NCBI GenBank assembly: GCA_963710865.1
Contig: CAVQBR010000002.1
Span: 1,116,001-1,180,000, forward strand
Length of the DNA: 64,000 bases
From: PRDV01 sp963710865
GTDB lineage: Bacteria; Babelota; Babeliae; Babelales; Babelaceae
Reading direction: 5' to 3'
The notes below the pieces were generated by a model. It made no database searches. It was not told the DNA's origin and saw only the letters and a program-made list of their open reading frames with translations. How positions within the stretch are numbered: position 1 is the stretch's first letter; each line of letters starts with the position of its first letter. A program made the translations under genes and the position numbers. Below are positions 25,902 to 35,501 of the stretch, one piece after another.

Positions 25902-27377
25902 TTAAAAAGCAGGTATGCCAGCGGGGGCTGCGATGACCGCATCACTTGTAGGCTGAGCAAGGTTTCCTGCTCGAGCTGCTTTTATAATGGATGCATAGAC
26001 CTGCCCACCATCTTTTATCTTCCTATCTGAGGTGTAGAGGCCAAAACGTGGCTCGTGGCCCATATCCCATTCAAAGTTATCCATAAGGGTCCAGTAGAAA
26101 TAACCGCGAACATCGTATCCATCTTCGATTGCGAGACTGACCGCTTTGAGATATTCGCGTATCCATTGTACCCGACGGCTATCATTGGTATTATTCTTAT
26201 CCGCGACGCCATTTTCGGTAATATAGATAGGTACGCCTAACTGAGCTACGTCCTTGATAGCATTATACAGACCTTTTGGATAAATAGCATACGGCATGTC
26301 GGTCATTACTTCGTGTGGATAACAGGATCCATCAACCTTGCACCAATTTGACCATTGCATCTCAATTACTGCCCTTGAATAGTAATTAAGCCCGATAAAG
26401 TCGGTTAATGTGCCTTCCGCATGATATTCTTCATTGAAAATGAATGGTATGCCATAGGAAAACGTTCCTGTTTTTAAAAACTCGAGCACCGCAGTGACCA
26501 AGATGCCATTGAACATAAGTGGTGGCATAAGCTCGGCAGGATTCCAGCAGGTATAGGATTTAAACTTGAGGTATTGGTGTACGAGGCCAATTTGAGCGTT
26601 TTCTCCACCTGGCAGCGCTTTAAGTGCCCTATAGGTTTCCGTATGTGCCTGCATCATATTTCGAAGTACTTTTGCAGCAATCGGAAATCCGGTGAACATG
26701 CCACCCTTTCCTGGAGGGAAAACACAGCGTAAGTATCCTTGAAATACATAAATAGTTGGTTCATTAATAGTACACCAGAAAGGAACTTTGTGTCCGAGTT
26801 TTGTAAAAACGGTTTGCGCAAATCGTACAAAATAGGCAATATTTTCCTCTTTTTCGAACGCGCCCATTTCTTCAAACCATTGTGGATGTGCAAAATGATG
26901 CAAGGTAATCATGGGAATGATGCCAGCTGCAAGTAAAGCGTCTACTTCATCACTGTAATGGTTGAGGGCCTCTTCTGAGAAGTTTCCAGGGGTTGGTTCG
27001 ATTCGGTCCCAGGCGACTGAGAATCGGAATGAATGTACATTAAAATCTCGTTGCATCATATCAATATCTTCTTGATATCGATTCCAGTGGTCACAGGCCA
27101 CTCCCGATCGTTCACCGCGGATTATGTGAGGCGTTCCATCAGGAAACGTTGTTCGTTCCCAGTGAGACCAGTTACTATCGGGAAGATGTGTTTCACCTGA
27201 ATTTTGTTGCTCAGCAATCGCAAAACCGAAAAGGAACTCGGGCGAGAAGTGGAGCTCATTCACATGGAGCTGGCGGATATCGAAGGTTCGCTCCTGTCGC
27301 TTGGGACTCTCTGCTGACAAAAGGCTTATGTTCAGCAACAAATGCGAACAGAGGACTAAAAGGCTGATATGATTCAT
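25902..27377 (-). CDS. Exported family-1 beta-glucosidase
   Basis: GH1 retaining glycosidase releasing terminal beta-D-glucose or related sugars. The 491-residue protein has a signal peptide (MNHISLLVLCSHLLLNISLLSA). A standard GH1 barrel follows: FLFGFAIAEQQ, HWNRYQEDIDMM, FRFSVAWDRIEP, acid/base E206 in TINEP and nucleophile E388 in YITENG. YFYWTLMDNFEW and RFGLYTSD are also present. Most bacterial GH1 enzymes are cytoplasmic, so an export signal is notable and suggests action on periplasmic or host-derived glycosides. It is monocistronic, with its own terminator at 25856-25885. Confidence 0.93.
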   Translation of the reverse strand: MNHISLLVLCSHLLLNISLLSAESPKRQERTFDIRQLHVNELHFSPEFLFGFAIAEQQNSGETHLPDSNWSHWERTTFPDGTPHIIRGERSGVACDHWNRYQEDIDMMQRDFNVHSFRFSVAWDRIEPTPGNFSEEALNHYSDEVDALLAAGIIPMITLHHFAHPQWFEEMGAFEKEENIAYFVRFAQTVFTKLGHKVPFWCTINEPTIYVFQGYLRCVFPPGKGGMFTGFPIAAKVLRNMMQAHTETYRALKALPGGENAQIGLVHQYLKFKSYTCWNPAELMPPLMFNGILVTAVLEFLKTGTFSYGIPFIFNEEYHAEGTLTDFIGLNYYSRAVIEMQWSNWCKVDGSCYPHEVMTDMPYAIYPKGLYNAIKDVAQLGVPIYITENGVADKNNTNDSRRVQWIREYLKAVSLAIEDGYDVRGYFYWTLMDNFEWDMGHEPRFGLYTSDRKIKDGGQVYASIIKAARAGNLAQPTSDAVIAAPAGIPAF

Positions 27378-27631
27378 AAAAACTCCTGAAGATAGAGTGA
27401 GGGTGATACTGTAAGAGCTAGTATAAACGAGAGCGAATTTTGTAGCAAATGCAAGATTATTACATCATTGTATCATCCCAGGATTTGTTTGGGCATTGGA
27501 GAAGGCATGGAGTAGGTAAGACGCTCGATACGGAGTTTCATGGGTTTTGTCTTCCCGGCTACTTTTTTCTCGGGATGATGTAACTGAGAATTGTTGATCA
27601 GAAAGAAGCCGCAATTAAACTCTGGCTGAAT

Positions 27632-27660
27632 TTGTCAAAAAGGTAATTTTCAGCTATACT
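27632..27660 (+). promoter_or_regulatory. Promoter of the rpmE-prfA unit
   Basis: TTGTCA (27632-27637) and TATACT (27655-27660), 17-bp spacer, 39 bp before the rpmE ATG. The preceding 250 bp (from 27378) show no gene. Confidence 0.65.
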
Positions 27661-27699
27661 TAGTTGTGAATCTATAACAGTTACGAAGAGGAGTTTCCC

Positions 27700-27897
27700 A
27701 TGAAAAAAGATATCCATCCAGAAACATATGAAGTAACAGCACACTGTGCGTGTGGCAATGAATTTAAAACGAGTTCAACACGCAAAGAGCTGCGATCTAC
27801 ACTGTGCTCCAATTGTCATCCATTTTTTACGGGTGAACAACGACACGTCGATACAGCTGGTCGTATCGAGAAGTTTAATAAGAAATACAAGGCGTAA
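27700..27897 (+). CDS. rpmE: 50S ribosomal protein bL31
   Basis: A 65-residue large-subunit protein at the central protuberance bridging to the 30S head. It is of the zinc-binding (C+) type, with the pattern HCACGNEF...STLCSNCHPFFTG carrying the CxC and CxxC pairs. The length and the PFFTG signature are normal. GAAGAGGAG precedes the ATG. prfA follows after two bases, a conserved neighbour pair in many bacteria. Confidence 0.97.
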   Translation: MKKDIHPETYEVTAHCACGNEFKTSSTRKELRSTLCSNCHPFFTGEQRHVDTAGRIEKFNKKYKA

Positions 27898-27899
27898 AA

Positions 27900-28973
27900 G
27901 TGAATGATACTTCCATTTCATGGGATGTCATTCAAAAGCGCTACGATGAATTGAGTGAACAAGCTGGCTCAGCTACCCTTGAAAGTAGCAAAAGGCATGT
28001 TGTTCAGAAGGAATTATCTTATCTTTCTACGTTGCTTGCCAAGCACAAAGAAATTCTTCGATTAGAAAAAGAAATTCAGCTGCTAGAAGCACAAAAAAGT
28101 GAAGATCCAACACTCGCTCCTCTGTATGAAGAGGAGCTGAGTGCCGTTCAAGGAGCGCTGGTAAAAGAACAGCAAGCTCTTGATAAAATCATGTTTCCCC
28201 CCGATCCTTTAGATAGTAGATCAGCATTTCTAGAAATACGGGCAGGAGCTGGAGGTCAAGAGGCTTCCCTTTTTGCTGCTGATTTATTGCGTATGTATAC
28301 CAACTATGCTATGAAGCACAATTGGAAAGTGTCCATCGTAAGTACCAGTGAAACAGATCTTGGTGGCTACCGAGAAATTGTCCTTCATATTGAAGGAAAA
28401 GATGTCTATGGTCACTTAAAATACGAATCGGGTGTACATCGGGTACAACGTGTTCCTATTACTGAGGCATCTGGCCGTATTCATACCTCAACAGCTACGG
28501 TGGCAGTATTGCCGGAGGCTGACGAAGTTGAATTTCATATTAATCCCGCTGATTTACGAATTGATGTGTATCGATCAGGTGGTGCTGGTGGCCAGCATGT
28601 TAATACCACCGATTCGGCAGTGCGAATTACTCATATTCCTACAGGAGTAGTTGTTGCATGCCAAGACGAACGCTCGCAGCATAAGAATAAGGCAAAGGCA
28701 CTCAAGATGCTTGCCTCTCGGCTCGCTGCTGCTCATAAGGAGAAGCAAGAAAGCGAGATGAGTCAAAAACGAAAAGACCTTGTTGGAGGAGGTATGCGTG
28801 CGGAAAAGGTACGTACGTATAATTTTCCACAAAATCGCGTGACAGATCACCAAGTAGATGTTACTCTGAAAAAACTTGATATGGTTCTTGAAGGGGACTT
28901 GGACGACATTATAAATGCGCTCATGGAAAGAGAACGGATCGAGCAACGAAAACAACCGTTGGCGTATCATTAA
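27900..28973 (+). CDS. prfA: Peptide chain release factor 1
   Basis: A class I release factor recognising UAA and UAG. The 357 residues contain the peptidyl-hydrolysis loop GGQ in SGGAGGQHVNTTDSAV. The codon-recognition P-x-T element appears in HRVQRVPITE, which marks RF1 rather than RF2 (SPF). No in-frame frameshift site is present, as expected for RF1. I accept the GTG at 27900, two bases after the rpmE stop, because there is no upstream alternative and the N-terminus aligns in length. PrmC, which methylates the GGQ, is not nearby. Confidence 0.96.
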   Translation: MNDTSISWDVIQKRYDELSEQAGSATLESSKRHVVQKELSYLSTLLAKHKEILRLEKEIQLLEAQKSEDPTLAPLYEEELSAVQGALVKEQQALDKIMFPPDPLDSRSAFLEIRAGAGGQEASLFAADLLRMYTNYAMKHNWKVSIVSTSETDLGGYREIVLHIEGKDVYGHLKYESGVHRVQRVPITEASGRIHTSTATVAVLPEADEVEFHINPADLRIDVYRSGGAGGQHVNTTDSAVRITHIPTGVVVACQDERSQHKNKAKALKMLASRLAAAHKEKQESEMSQKRKDLVGGGMRAEKVRTYNFPQNRVTDHQVDVTLKKLDMVLEGDLDDIINALMERERIEQRKQPLAYH

Positions 28974-28994
28974 TTTTTTTTCCAGGGGCATGCT

Positions 28995-30251
28995 ATGGCA
29001 CTTCTTTCTCATTTGATTGAGCACAATCGTTATTTCAATATCCTAGGCATTCTTGTAGTGCTATGTCTGGCAGTCCTCATGTCTAATAATAGACGACGGA
29101 TCGACTGGCGGCTTGTCGGCGCAGGATTACTCCTCCATTTTGCTTTGGCTCTTGCCGTTCTTAAGACGACGATTGGCAGAGATATAATTAGCACCGTTGC
29201 CGGCTGGTTTACTGCTTTATATACTGCGGCCGATGTGGGAACCTCATTCGTGTTTGGTAATCTTGCCGATCCATCTGGACCCTGGGGCTTTATCTTTGCA
29301 TTCAAGGTATTGCCTGTCATTCTCTTCTTTGGTGCGCTGATGTCCTTATTATTTTATTTACGGATCATCCAGACGATTGTACAGGGTATCAATAGGTTAG
29401 TTCGGCCATTACTTGGTACGACCGGTCCAGAGACCCTCTGTGCTGTTGCCAACAGCTTTTTGGGACAAACGGAAGCGCCTCTCTTAATTAAACAATACTT
29501 GAAAGATATGACAAAATCTGAGTTTCTGGTCATGATGCTCAGTGGTATGGGTACAATTAGTGGCTCCATTTTGGCGGTATTTGCCGTGATGGGGGTTCCT
29601 GCTGTTCATCTTATAGCTGCGAGTGTGATGGCTATTCCCGCAACGATATTGATTGCAAAGATACTTTATCCAGAAACCGAAAAGTCTCAGCCTATGTGTG
29701 AAGCGACTGCTACTTTTGAGGCGAACGAAGGGAATGTGTTCGATGCCATTTCTCAAGGGACCTCTGATGGCTTATGGCTGGCTCTTAATGTTGGTGCGAT
29801 GCTTATTTCGTTTCTAGCTTTGCTCGGTGCACTCAATGCTCTCTTAAGCTTTTCTTGTCTGAAGCTTAATGAGCTTTTCAGCTTGCATCTTCCCATAATT
29901 ACCCTTGATACTATTTTAGGATTGATCTGCTTGCCATTTGGCTGGCTCCTTGGTTTTACCGGCAATGAAGCTTTTAAGGTAGGTGAACTCCTCGGCACTA
30001 AGGTTGCTGTCAATGAACTGGTTGCCTATGGCAAAATGCTTAAGATGGGGCTCTCACCCCGGTCGATTGCGGTGATAACCTATGCACTTTGTGGTTTTTC
30101 TAACTTTTCTTGTATTGGTATTCAAATTGGCGGAATCGGTTCGCTCGTACCTGATAAAAGAAAATGGATATGTCAGCTGGGCATGACAGCAGTCTTTGGT
30201 GGTGCATTGGCCAATCTTCTTTCTGCTATGGTTGCTGGTCTGTTATTGTAA
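28995..30251 (+). CDS. Concentrative nucleoside transporter (NupC/CNT family)
   Basis: A 418-residue cation-coupled importer of nucleosides with about 9-10 membrane helices. Family landmarks are GPETLCAVANSFLGQTEAPLLI (the G-Q-T-E-A-P substrate loop), LSGMGTISGSILAVF, and the C-terminal ALCGFSNFSCIGIQIGGIG, which carries the N-F-x-S-I-G-like signature. Import of host nucleosides fits a reduced, host-dependent metabolism. GGGGCA precedes the ATG at 28995, 21 bp after prfA, so it may share that transcript. Confidence 0.93.
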   Translation: MALLSHLIEHNRYFNILGILVVLCLAVLMSNNRRRIDWRLVGAGLLLHFALALAVLKTTIGRDIISTVAGWFTALYTAADVGTSFVFGNLADPSGPWGFIFAFKVLPVILFFGALMSLLFYLRIIQTIVQGINRLVRPLLGTTGPETLCAVANSFLGQTEAPLLIKQYLKDMTKSEFLVMMLSGMGTISGSILAVFAVMGVPAVHLIAASVMAIPATILIAKILYPETEKSQPMCEATATFEANEGNVFDAISQGTSDGLWLALNVGAMLISFLALLGALNALLSFSCLKLNELFSLHLPIITLDTILGLICLPFGWLLGFTGNEAFKVGELLGTKVAVNELVAYGKMLKMGLSPRSIAVITYALCGFSNFSCIGIQIGGIGSLVPDKRKWICQLGMTAVFGGALANLLSAMVAGLLL

Positions 30252-30754
30252 CGATTCAAGGGCTTTGAATAGCTATGTGCTAGATAACCTAGGCAGCGAG
30301 AAGCTGTATTATCTGTAGGTCTTCGATGCGCTTCTCAATTGGAAAAGTCTCTGTTATCAAGGATGCGGCATGTAAAAAGACAATGGGATCTTTTCCGCAT
30401 TAGCACCAAGCTTAAAGAGCTTGTAGCTAGGCTGAACTGACACAATTGTTTAAATTGAAATGAGGAAAGGTGAAAACTTCGTACGAAGCCTCTTTCCTGA
30501 TCCCCGAACAGTGTGATGAAAAAAGAAAAAAGCTGGCATACAGGGAGTTTATCGCTTCCCCAGTTTTGATAGAACAGTTAAATCTGTATCGGTGCTTCCA
30601 TCAATTAATCCTTGTATTAACATTCATCATCTGGAGAATGCAAGAATGGTAAAACTTCTGTAATTCTCGCAGTGCAACAAAATCGCTCAAGTTACACAAG
30701 AATAATTGTGAGCTTGAGCGAAATTAGATAGCGTAAATGTCACATTTAATCGCA
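30252..30754. other. Intergenic region, nothing firmly recognised
   Basis: About 500 bp between convergent genes. It holds a 12-bp palindrome (CTTCGTACGAAG) inside a wider imperfect inverted repeat (GAGGAAAGG...CCTCTTTCC, about 30461-30503). No T-run makes it a clear terminator. A 60-codon GTG frame overlaps it but has no support. Confidence 0.4.
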
Positions 30755-31708
30755 TCAATTATACTTGTTCTGCGTCAGAAAGGCAAGTATGCTGCCAGCA
30801 TGCGATTTAACGGTTTCGTCCGTCGCCTCAGCCTGATACTTCTTTGCTGCTTCGATGTAAGTTAGACGGGGTTTTTCTGAGAAGAGACCCTTCTTGTCTA
30901 CTCGTGGATCTACCGCGATCTTCCCAACCGCCCACAGGATTGTCCCTTTAATGGCCTGACCTAATGGAGTAAGGCCCGATTTGTCGCGCAGATTTGGATT
31001 GAGGCGAGGATCTGCCAAAAGCCAATCAACCGCTCGCCCATTCCAATTCCTGACAGCCTGGGCTAGTGGACTAAAACCTTCTTTATCGCGCTTATTTACG
31101 TCTATACGAGGGTTTGATAATAAGGATCGAAGAGCCCCGTTCCGATAACCCCTGCCTGCTATAGCGGTCATCAAGGGAAGATCACCACTTTTTTTATCAG
31201 GAGCATTTACATCGGCGCCAGCGTCGATCATTTGGTCGACGGCAGCATAATTGTTTACGATTGCGTCCTTAAAAACGCTTTGACGAGGGTCATTCAAAAA
31301 TAACTTGATGGCCCATTTTTTTTTATCAAAGAGTGCAAGTCTAAGATCGTCATAAGTTGCCTTTAGACGAGGATCTTTAAATAGTAACTCCGCTGCTTTT
31401 GGTTTCGACTGCAAAATGGCCAAGTCAAGTGCGGAATAGCCTGAAGGATCTCGAAGATTTACATCTATCCCGGGCTGAGCTAACAATGCTTGGAGAGCCT
31501 TGAGTTGGACGGACTCGACAGCATTCATCAAGGGAGTTCTGTTGGTTGCGTTGAAAGCATTTACGTTTGCTCCATTTGCAATCAATTTTTTGATTTCGCC
31601 GACATCGCCTTTTTCGATTGCCTGTTGTAGAGGTGGCACTGTCGCCGGGGCAGAACTTATTACAATTGCTTGGGTAGTTAAGCTTATCAATAGAATTAGT
31701 TTTTGCAT
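30755..31708 (-). CDS. Exported ankyrin-repeat protein, 317 aa
   Basis: A signal peptide (MQKLILLISLTTQAIVISSA) is followed by ankyrin units: KLIANGANVNAFNATNRTPLMNAV, GIDVNLRDPSGYSALDLAI, MIDAGADVNAPDKKSGDLPLMTAIAG, RIDVNKRDKEGFSPLAQAV and RLNPNLRDKSGLTPLGQAI. The middle, around residues 110-150, has degenerate units. The last 40 residues are helical without repeats and may cap the solenoid. It shares the (R/I)DVNxRDxxGxxxL style with the 52.1-kb ankyrin gene, pointing to common ancestry. Presumed secreted binding protein with unknown target. Confidence 0.9.
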   Translation of the reverse strand: MQKLILLISLTTQAIVISSAPATVPPLQQAIEKGDVGEIKKLIANGANVNAFNATNRTPLMNAVESVQLKALQALLAQPGIDVNLRDPSGYSALDLAILQSKPKAAELLFKDPRLKATYDDLRLALFDKKKWAIKLFLNDPRQSVFKDAIVNNYAAVDQMIDAGADVNAPDKKSGDLPLMTAIAGRGYRNGALRSLLSNPRIDVNKRDKEGFSPLAQAVRNWNGRAVDWLLADPRLNPNLRDKSGLTPLGQAIKGTILWAVGKIAVDPRVDKKGLFSEKPRLTYIEAAKKYQAEATDETVKSHAGSILAFLTQNKYN

Positions 31709-31813
31709 ATTTGTTATCCTTGCTTTTTAAAAAATTGATCAAACAATGCTGCAACCTTCTTGTTAGGAATGCAAGTACTGTTCGAAAAAGGGGCCCATTC
31801 AGGCCCCCACTTC

Positions 31814-33925
31814 TTACGCTGCGAGATTCTTGCGTATTGCCGCAAGTTGTTGATCGGTTAAATTTGGATTAGCTTTTTTAAACTGCTCCATCTGCTGATC
31901 GATCTGTTGTTTGGTCAAGGGTGTTCCCTTAGCAAATTTTTCAACATCTACTTTTGGTTTTTTACCTTTGCATTTTGCAATGGCTGCATCAAGTTTCTCC
32001 TTCTTAACCTTTTCTGCATTGACCGTTTGAAGAGCGGCGTCGATGCTTGCCTGATTAGCTCTATTGAGTGCTGCATCCTTCTCATTAACCGCTGCTATTT
32101 GCTGGTCAAGATCAGCTTTTTGTTTGTCGAGAGAATTTACTTTGTCTTTCTGTTTATCGAGCTCTTTCTTTGCATTGTCGAGCATTTCCGTAGCAGCCTT
32201 TTGCAGAATTTCACCTAACTTTTTCAATCCTGATTGGGTGAGCTCTGCACGTATGCTGTAGTTTTTGGCACTGCTCGGATCTGCTTGTGGCGCCGCAGCT
32301 GCAACCTTCTTGGCGTCTTCGCTCATCTCAGCTTTGCCCGTAGGAGCTGCTGCGCTTGGTGATACTGCTACATCTGCTTTGACGTTGATCTTCGCATCGA
32401 ACTGATTCAAAATCTTCGTTTCGAGCATGAAAGAAAGACCGGTAGGTGATAAGTTTATGATTGTGGCACCTTTAAGTCCGCCTAAGACATTCAGTTCAAC
32501 GGTGCCGTCAACCGCGAGTGTGGCGAGCAGTTTCTTGGGGTCAATGATCATTTTCACGCCAGCTCCTTCTTTGCCTGCAGCATTCTTCATTGTGCCCGAC
32601 AGTTTAAAGGGACCAACGTTAAATGACTCAATAAAGCCGAGCGCATTCATCCCACTCATATCGATCTTAAAGTCGAGCGATGCTTCTTTCCCTAGAATGT
32701 CAGTAGTCATTTCGACTAAGACTCCTTTATCATAGGCGACTCCAGCAAAGGTTGCAGCTTGAGGAATGATATCTACGATGAAGGTTTTTACCCCGATGTT
32801 GGGAATCTGCTTTTTAATCGCAGTGAAGAGATCAAGCTTGGCTCCTGCAGTAGCTGCTGCTTCTTCGACGATTATGCTTCCAAATTTAACGAAATCTATT
32901 AAATACAGACCGCCTTCCAGTTTACTTTTAAGCATGAAGATCGGACTTGCTGATACATCGAGGCAGCCAGCCACATCCAATACCTTAGGGCCAATCGCGA
33001 GTGTACCTTTTAAACAGCCTCCGGTAATAGGTATTGTTCCGCCAGTTGATGCGAGCGTTGTAAGATCACTGTCAACGCCAAATCCGAAGTTCCCTAATCC
33101 CAGCCCTGGAATGTCAAATGCGGGTTTATAGATGCCATCCATATACCCGGTTATTCGCAATTTTGGAGGAGCTGGAGTAATAAGAAACTCACCATTCATG
33201 CTTATTGGTTCTTTTTGGCTTGGCAGAATAATCTTGAGACCTGATGTTGCAGAAAAGGCTACATCTGGAACTCCTGCAACTACTTCGATAAGATACATAG
33301 AAAGGGTCAGGCCGGTGCTATTTCCTAAGGGCCCTAATTTAAGTTCTCCAGGTAATTGGACTGAGAACTTGGATCCAGTAATTTGCGGGCTAATTGCTCC
33401 CGAGAAGGTGACTTCGTTGAGATCTTTGCCCAGTGCTTTAAGTAACTGTGCGAGCTTTCCGGTGACTGCCACAGTAGCAACGAAATTTGCTCCCTGGGAA
33501 ACAGGAACATTCCATTGAGGATCGACAAAGGAGCCTGTGCTGAGAATAAATGCCGACTTTTCTATTTTCAGGAGATTGAGAGGTTTGAGCTTAGGATCTA
33601 TCTTTGCAAAATCGATTCCGCTTGAAAGTCCTGCAGAGAGAGAGAGCTTTCCTCCAAGGGCGCTAAATCTAAATGCAACCTGTTGACCTAAGAGTGATCC
33701 GCCACCCTCGATCATTTTGGCGCCATCAGCTCCGGTTTTGATGGTAGGTTTATCGATCATTACCTTGCTCAAAACATCTTTAATTCCTCCCGGAAGATCG
33801 ATTTTTAACAGCTGTAAGATCGATGCGACGCTTATTGAAGCGCCTTTCTGAGCTTGGTCAAAGAGGGTGCTTTCTTGTGCAGAAAGCATGCTGCTGGCAA
33901 GGAGCAGTGTATAGAGCAACTTCAT
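31814..33925 (-). CDS. Large exported protein with beta-rich body and C-terminal coiled coil, 703 aa
   Basis: No family is recognised. A signal peptide (MKLLYTLLLASSMLSA) is followed by about 500 residues of Gly- and Leu-rich alternating sequence suggesting a repetitive beta structure (SALGGKLSLSAGLSSG, GPLGNSTGLTLSMYL, PGLGLGNFGFGVDSDL, GGCLKGTLAIGPKVLDVAGCLDV). Several units share an F-x-I-P/L-P-G plus G-x-L pattern. After an Ala/Pro linker, residues about 590-660 form a Lys/Asp/Gln coiled coil (LDKQKDKVNSLDKQKADLDQQIAAV). Its ATG overlaps the stop of the 228-aa gene by four bases (ATGA), so the two are co-translated. A surface or periplasmic structural role is my guess. Confidence 0.8.
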   Translation of the reverse strand: MKLLYTLLLASSMLSAQESTLFDQAQKGASISVASILQLLKIDLPGGIKDVLSKVMIDKPTIKTGADGAKMIEGGGSLLGQQVAFRFSALGGKLSLSAGLSSGIDFAKIDPKLKPLNLLKIEKSAFILSTGSFVDPQWNVPVSQGANFVATVAVTGKLAQLLKALGKDLNEVTFSGAISPQITGSKFSVQLPGELKLGPLGNSTGLTLSMYLIEVVAGVPDVAFSATSGLKIILPSQKEPISMNGEFLITPAPPKLRITGYMDGIYKPAFDIPGLGLGNFGFGVDSDLTTLASTGGTIPITGGCLKGTLAIGPKVLDVAGCLDVSASPIFMLKSKLEGGLYLIDFVKFGSIIVEEAAATAGAKLDLFTAIKKQIPNIGVKTFIVDIIPQAATFAGVAYDKGVLVEMTTDILGKEASLDFKIDMSGMNALGFIESFNVGPFKLSGTMKNAAGKEGAGVKMIIDPKKLLATLAVDGTVELNVLGGLKGATIINLSPTGLSFMLETKILNQFDAKINVKADVAVSPSAAAPTGKAEMSEDAKKVAAAAPQADPSSAKNYSIRAELTQSGLKKLGEILQKAATEMLDNAKKELDKQKDKVNSLDKQKADLDQQIAAVNEKDAALNRANQASIDAALQTVNAEKVKKEKLDAAIAKCKGKKPKVDVEKFAKGTPLTKQQIDQQMEQFKKANPNLTDQQLAAIRKNLAA

Positions 33926-34608
33926 ATGAGCTCCTTAAGATTTGCAAGTGAATCGAAGATTGTTTTAATTGAGCCGGGGATATCATTTAAATCGAGTTGT
34001 ACTTTCATTGTGACTGGTTTTCCTCCGGGATTAAATTGCAGTTCTACCAGAGGAGATTTGCCCTTCAGTAAGTCTTCGAGATTGGCTTCAAATAAAGCTT
34101 GTTGAGGGATGAGACTTCCTGCAATCATTTTACCCACGACTTTTCCAAGAGAACTCGTTGCGCTCGCAAGAGCTTTCGTTGCTTCTAGACCTGCGCGAGC
34201 GGCTTGTTGAGTCGCATCCAGTCCCGTTTTAGCCGCTAGAAGTCCAGCTTTTTCCGTCTGGAGTGCTGCTCTTCGTGGGTCAAGTACTTGTAGATCTTTG
34301 CCAGCTTTCACGACGGCTTCAGCTACAGTGAAGGCTCCCTTTTTGGCTGTCCATTCGGTACCTTCTTTTACAACGTCAAGACAAGCAGGTATTTTTTTTA
34401 AGTCTTTTGCGCGATCTTCAAACCACTTTCCAGCTTCTTTTCCCGTTTTTTCAATATCTTTAATGACTCCCTTTGCCGTTTTTTCAATGTCCTTACCAAG
34501 ACCCTTAAATGCTTTGCCAATATCATCAAATATATCGGCAACGATGTAATGATAGCTCAGGCCTGCGAGGCATATCAGTGCGGCAGCGAGCAGTATCTGT
34601 TTGCACAT
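33922..34608 (-). CDS. Exported helical protein, 228 aa, coupled to the 703-aa gene
   Basis: An N-terminal signal or anchor (MCKQILLAAALICLAGLSYHYIVA) is followed by an amphipathic repeat (DDIGKAFKGLGKDIEKTAKG, then VIKDIEKTGKEAGKWFEDRAKD). Ala-rich helices follow at 110-170 (GLLAAKTGLDATQQAARAGL). The C-terminal segment VELQFNPGGKPVTMKVQLDL looks beta and resembles in style the partner's repeats. GAAGGAGAG precedes the start. Overlap with the 703-aa gene implies a fixed ratio, and perhaps a complex, between the products. The family is unknown. Confidence 0.75.
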   Translation of the reverse strand: MCKQILLAAALICLAGLSYHYIVADIFDDIGKAFKGLGKDIEKTAKGVIKDIEKTGKEAGKWFEDRAKDLKKIPACLDVVKEGTEWTAKKGAFTVAEAVVKAGKDLQVLDPRRAALQTEKAGLLAAKTGLDATQQAARAGLEATKALASATSSLGKVVGKMIAGSLIPQQALFEANLEDLLKGKSPLVELQFNPGGKPVTMKVQLDLNDIPGSIKTIFDSLANLKELI

Positions 34609-34725
34609 AGTTCTCTCCTTCTTGTTAAGTATAGGGATACTTGTCTCCTTATAATTCTAACAGTCAGGAATGAGTCAAAGCAAGATTTTTATAAAAAATA
34701 AAATATTTCTAGATGAAAGTTTGGC

Positions 34726-35415
34726 TTACAGGTGTGTCTCGTTTGAGGATTCCCCCAGAAGTTGTTTATAGGCATGTACATGTGCAAGATCGAACAGGGG
34801 TTCGACGAGGATCGTGATGATTCCAAGGAGACTAATACCAGAGAGTATCGACGTAAGAATAGCGAACCAAAAGATGACCCATTTAAAATGAAGACTGAGT
34901 TCGCCAGCCAGTTGCTTATCTTCGGCTACACGAATCGCTTTTCCATCAAGAATGGGAAAGCCCGTGAAGTAATAGGTTACTCCATAGTAAATACCGGGGA
35001 TAATGAAAAGAATCAGCCAGAGGAACGTTCTAATTGCGTAGAGAATACGTGCGGCAAAGAAGGTACCAAAGTCATCACCGATGGTAAATACCTCTTTCCA
35101 TTCAGGAGTGTAACCATCATACAGTTTAAGGCCAAACCTCACCATCTGATAGAGATAATATTCGCGAGCAACGAGCATGAACAGATTCAGAACAATTGGG
35201 GTAGCAAAGCCATAGGGTGCGCGAATAATAGAAAATGAACCTTCCGCAATCGATCGCCATAAGGTAGGGTTGAACAAGGCCAAAAGTAGAAGAATTCCGG
35301 CACATGCTCCATAGAAGGCGAGAGATGTTTGAAGAAAGAGTATGAAATTGCGAAAATAGGTGTTCCATCCAAAGATAAGTGCTTTTGATATCGAAAACGA
35401 TCTACTTGTGTCCAT
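34726..35415 (-). CDS. Multi-pass membrane protein, paralogue A (229 aa)
   Basis: First-described member of a tandem family of three. About five or six hydrophobic helices. Conserved landmarks shared with the other two are the N-terminal (S)FSISKALIFGWNTY, the YQMVRFGLKL motif before an acidic linker, and FGTFFAARILYAIRTFLWLILFIIPGIYYGVTYYFTGFPILD (given here in pieces as FFAARILYAIR, LILFIIPGIY and YYFTGFPILD). EDKQLAGELS and a C-terminal H-AYKQL also recur. CAGAAAGGAG precedes the ATG. The order of paralogues on the minus strand is C, B, A. I do not recognise a named family. A transport or membrane-shaping role cannot be chosen. Confidence 0.75.
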   Translation of the reverse strand: MDTSRSFSISKALIFGWNTYFRNFILFLQTSLAFYGACAGILLLLALFNPTLWRSIAEGSFSIIRAPYGFATPIVLNLFMLVAREYYLYQMVRFGLKLYDGYTPEWKEVFTIGDDFGTFFAARILYAIRTFLWLILFIIPGIYYGVTYYFTGFPILDGKAIRVAEDKQLAGELSLHFKWVIFWFAILTSILSGISLLGIITILVEPLFDLAHVHAYKQLLGESSNETHL

Positions 35416-35501
35416 AAAACTCCTTTCTGTAATTTCTCATTAGTATACCAGGAGTTGCAAGCGAAGTATATTGCAAGCCAATCGTTAAACGCACAGCTTT
35501 C

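Noticed and set aside
30470..30652. 60-codon frame with GTG start
   Set aside because: It overlaps a palindrome and lacks family similarity or neighbour logic. The upstream AGGAAAGG is part of the inverted repeat.
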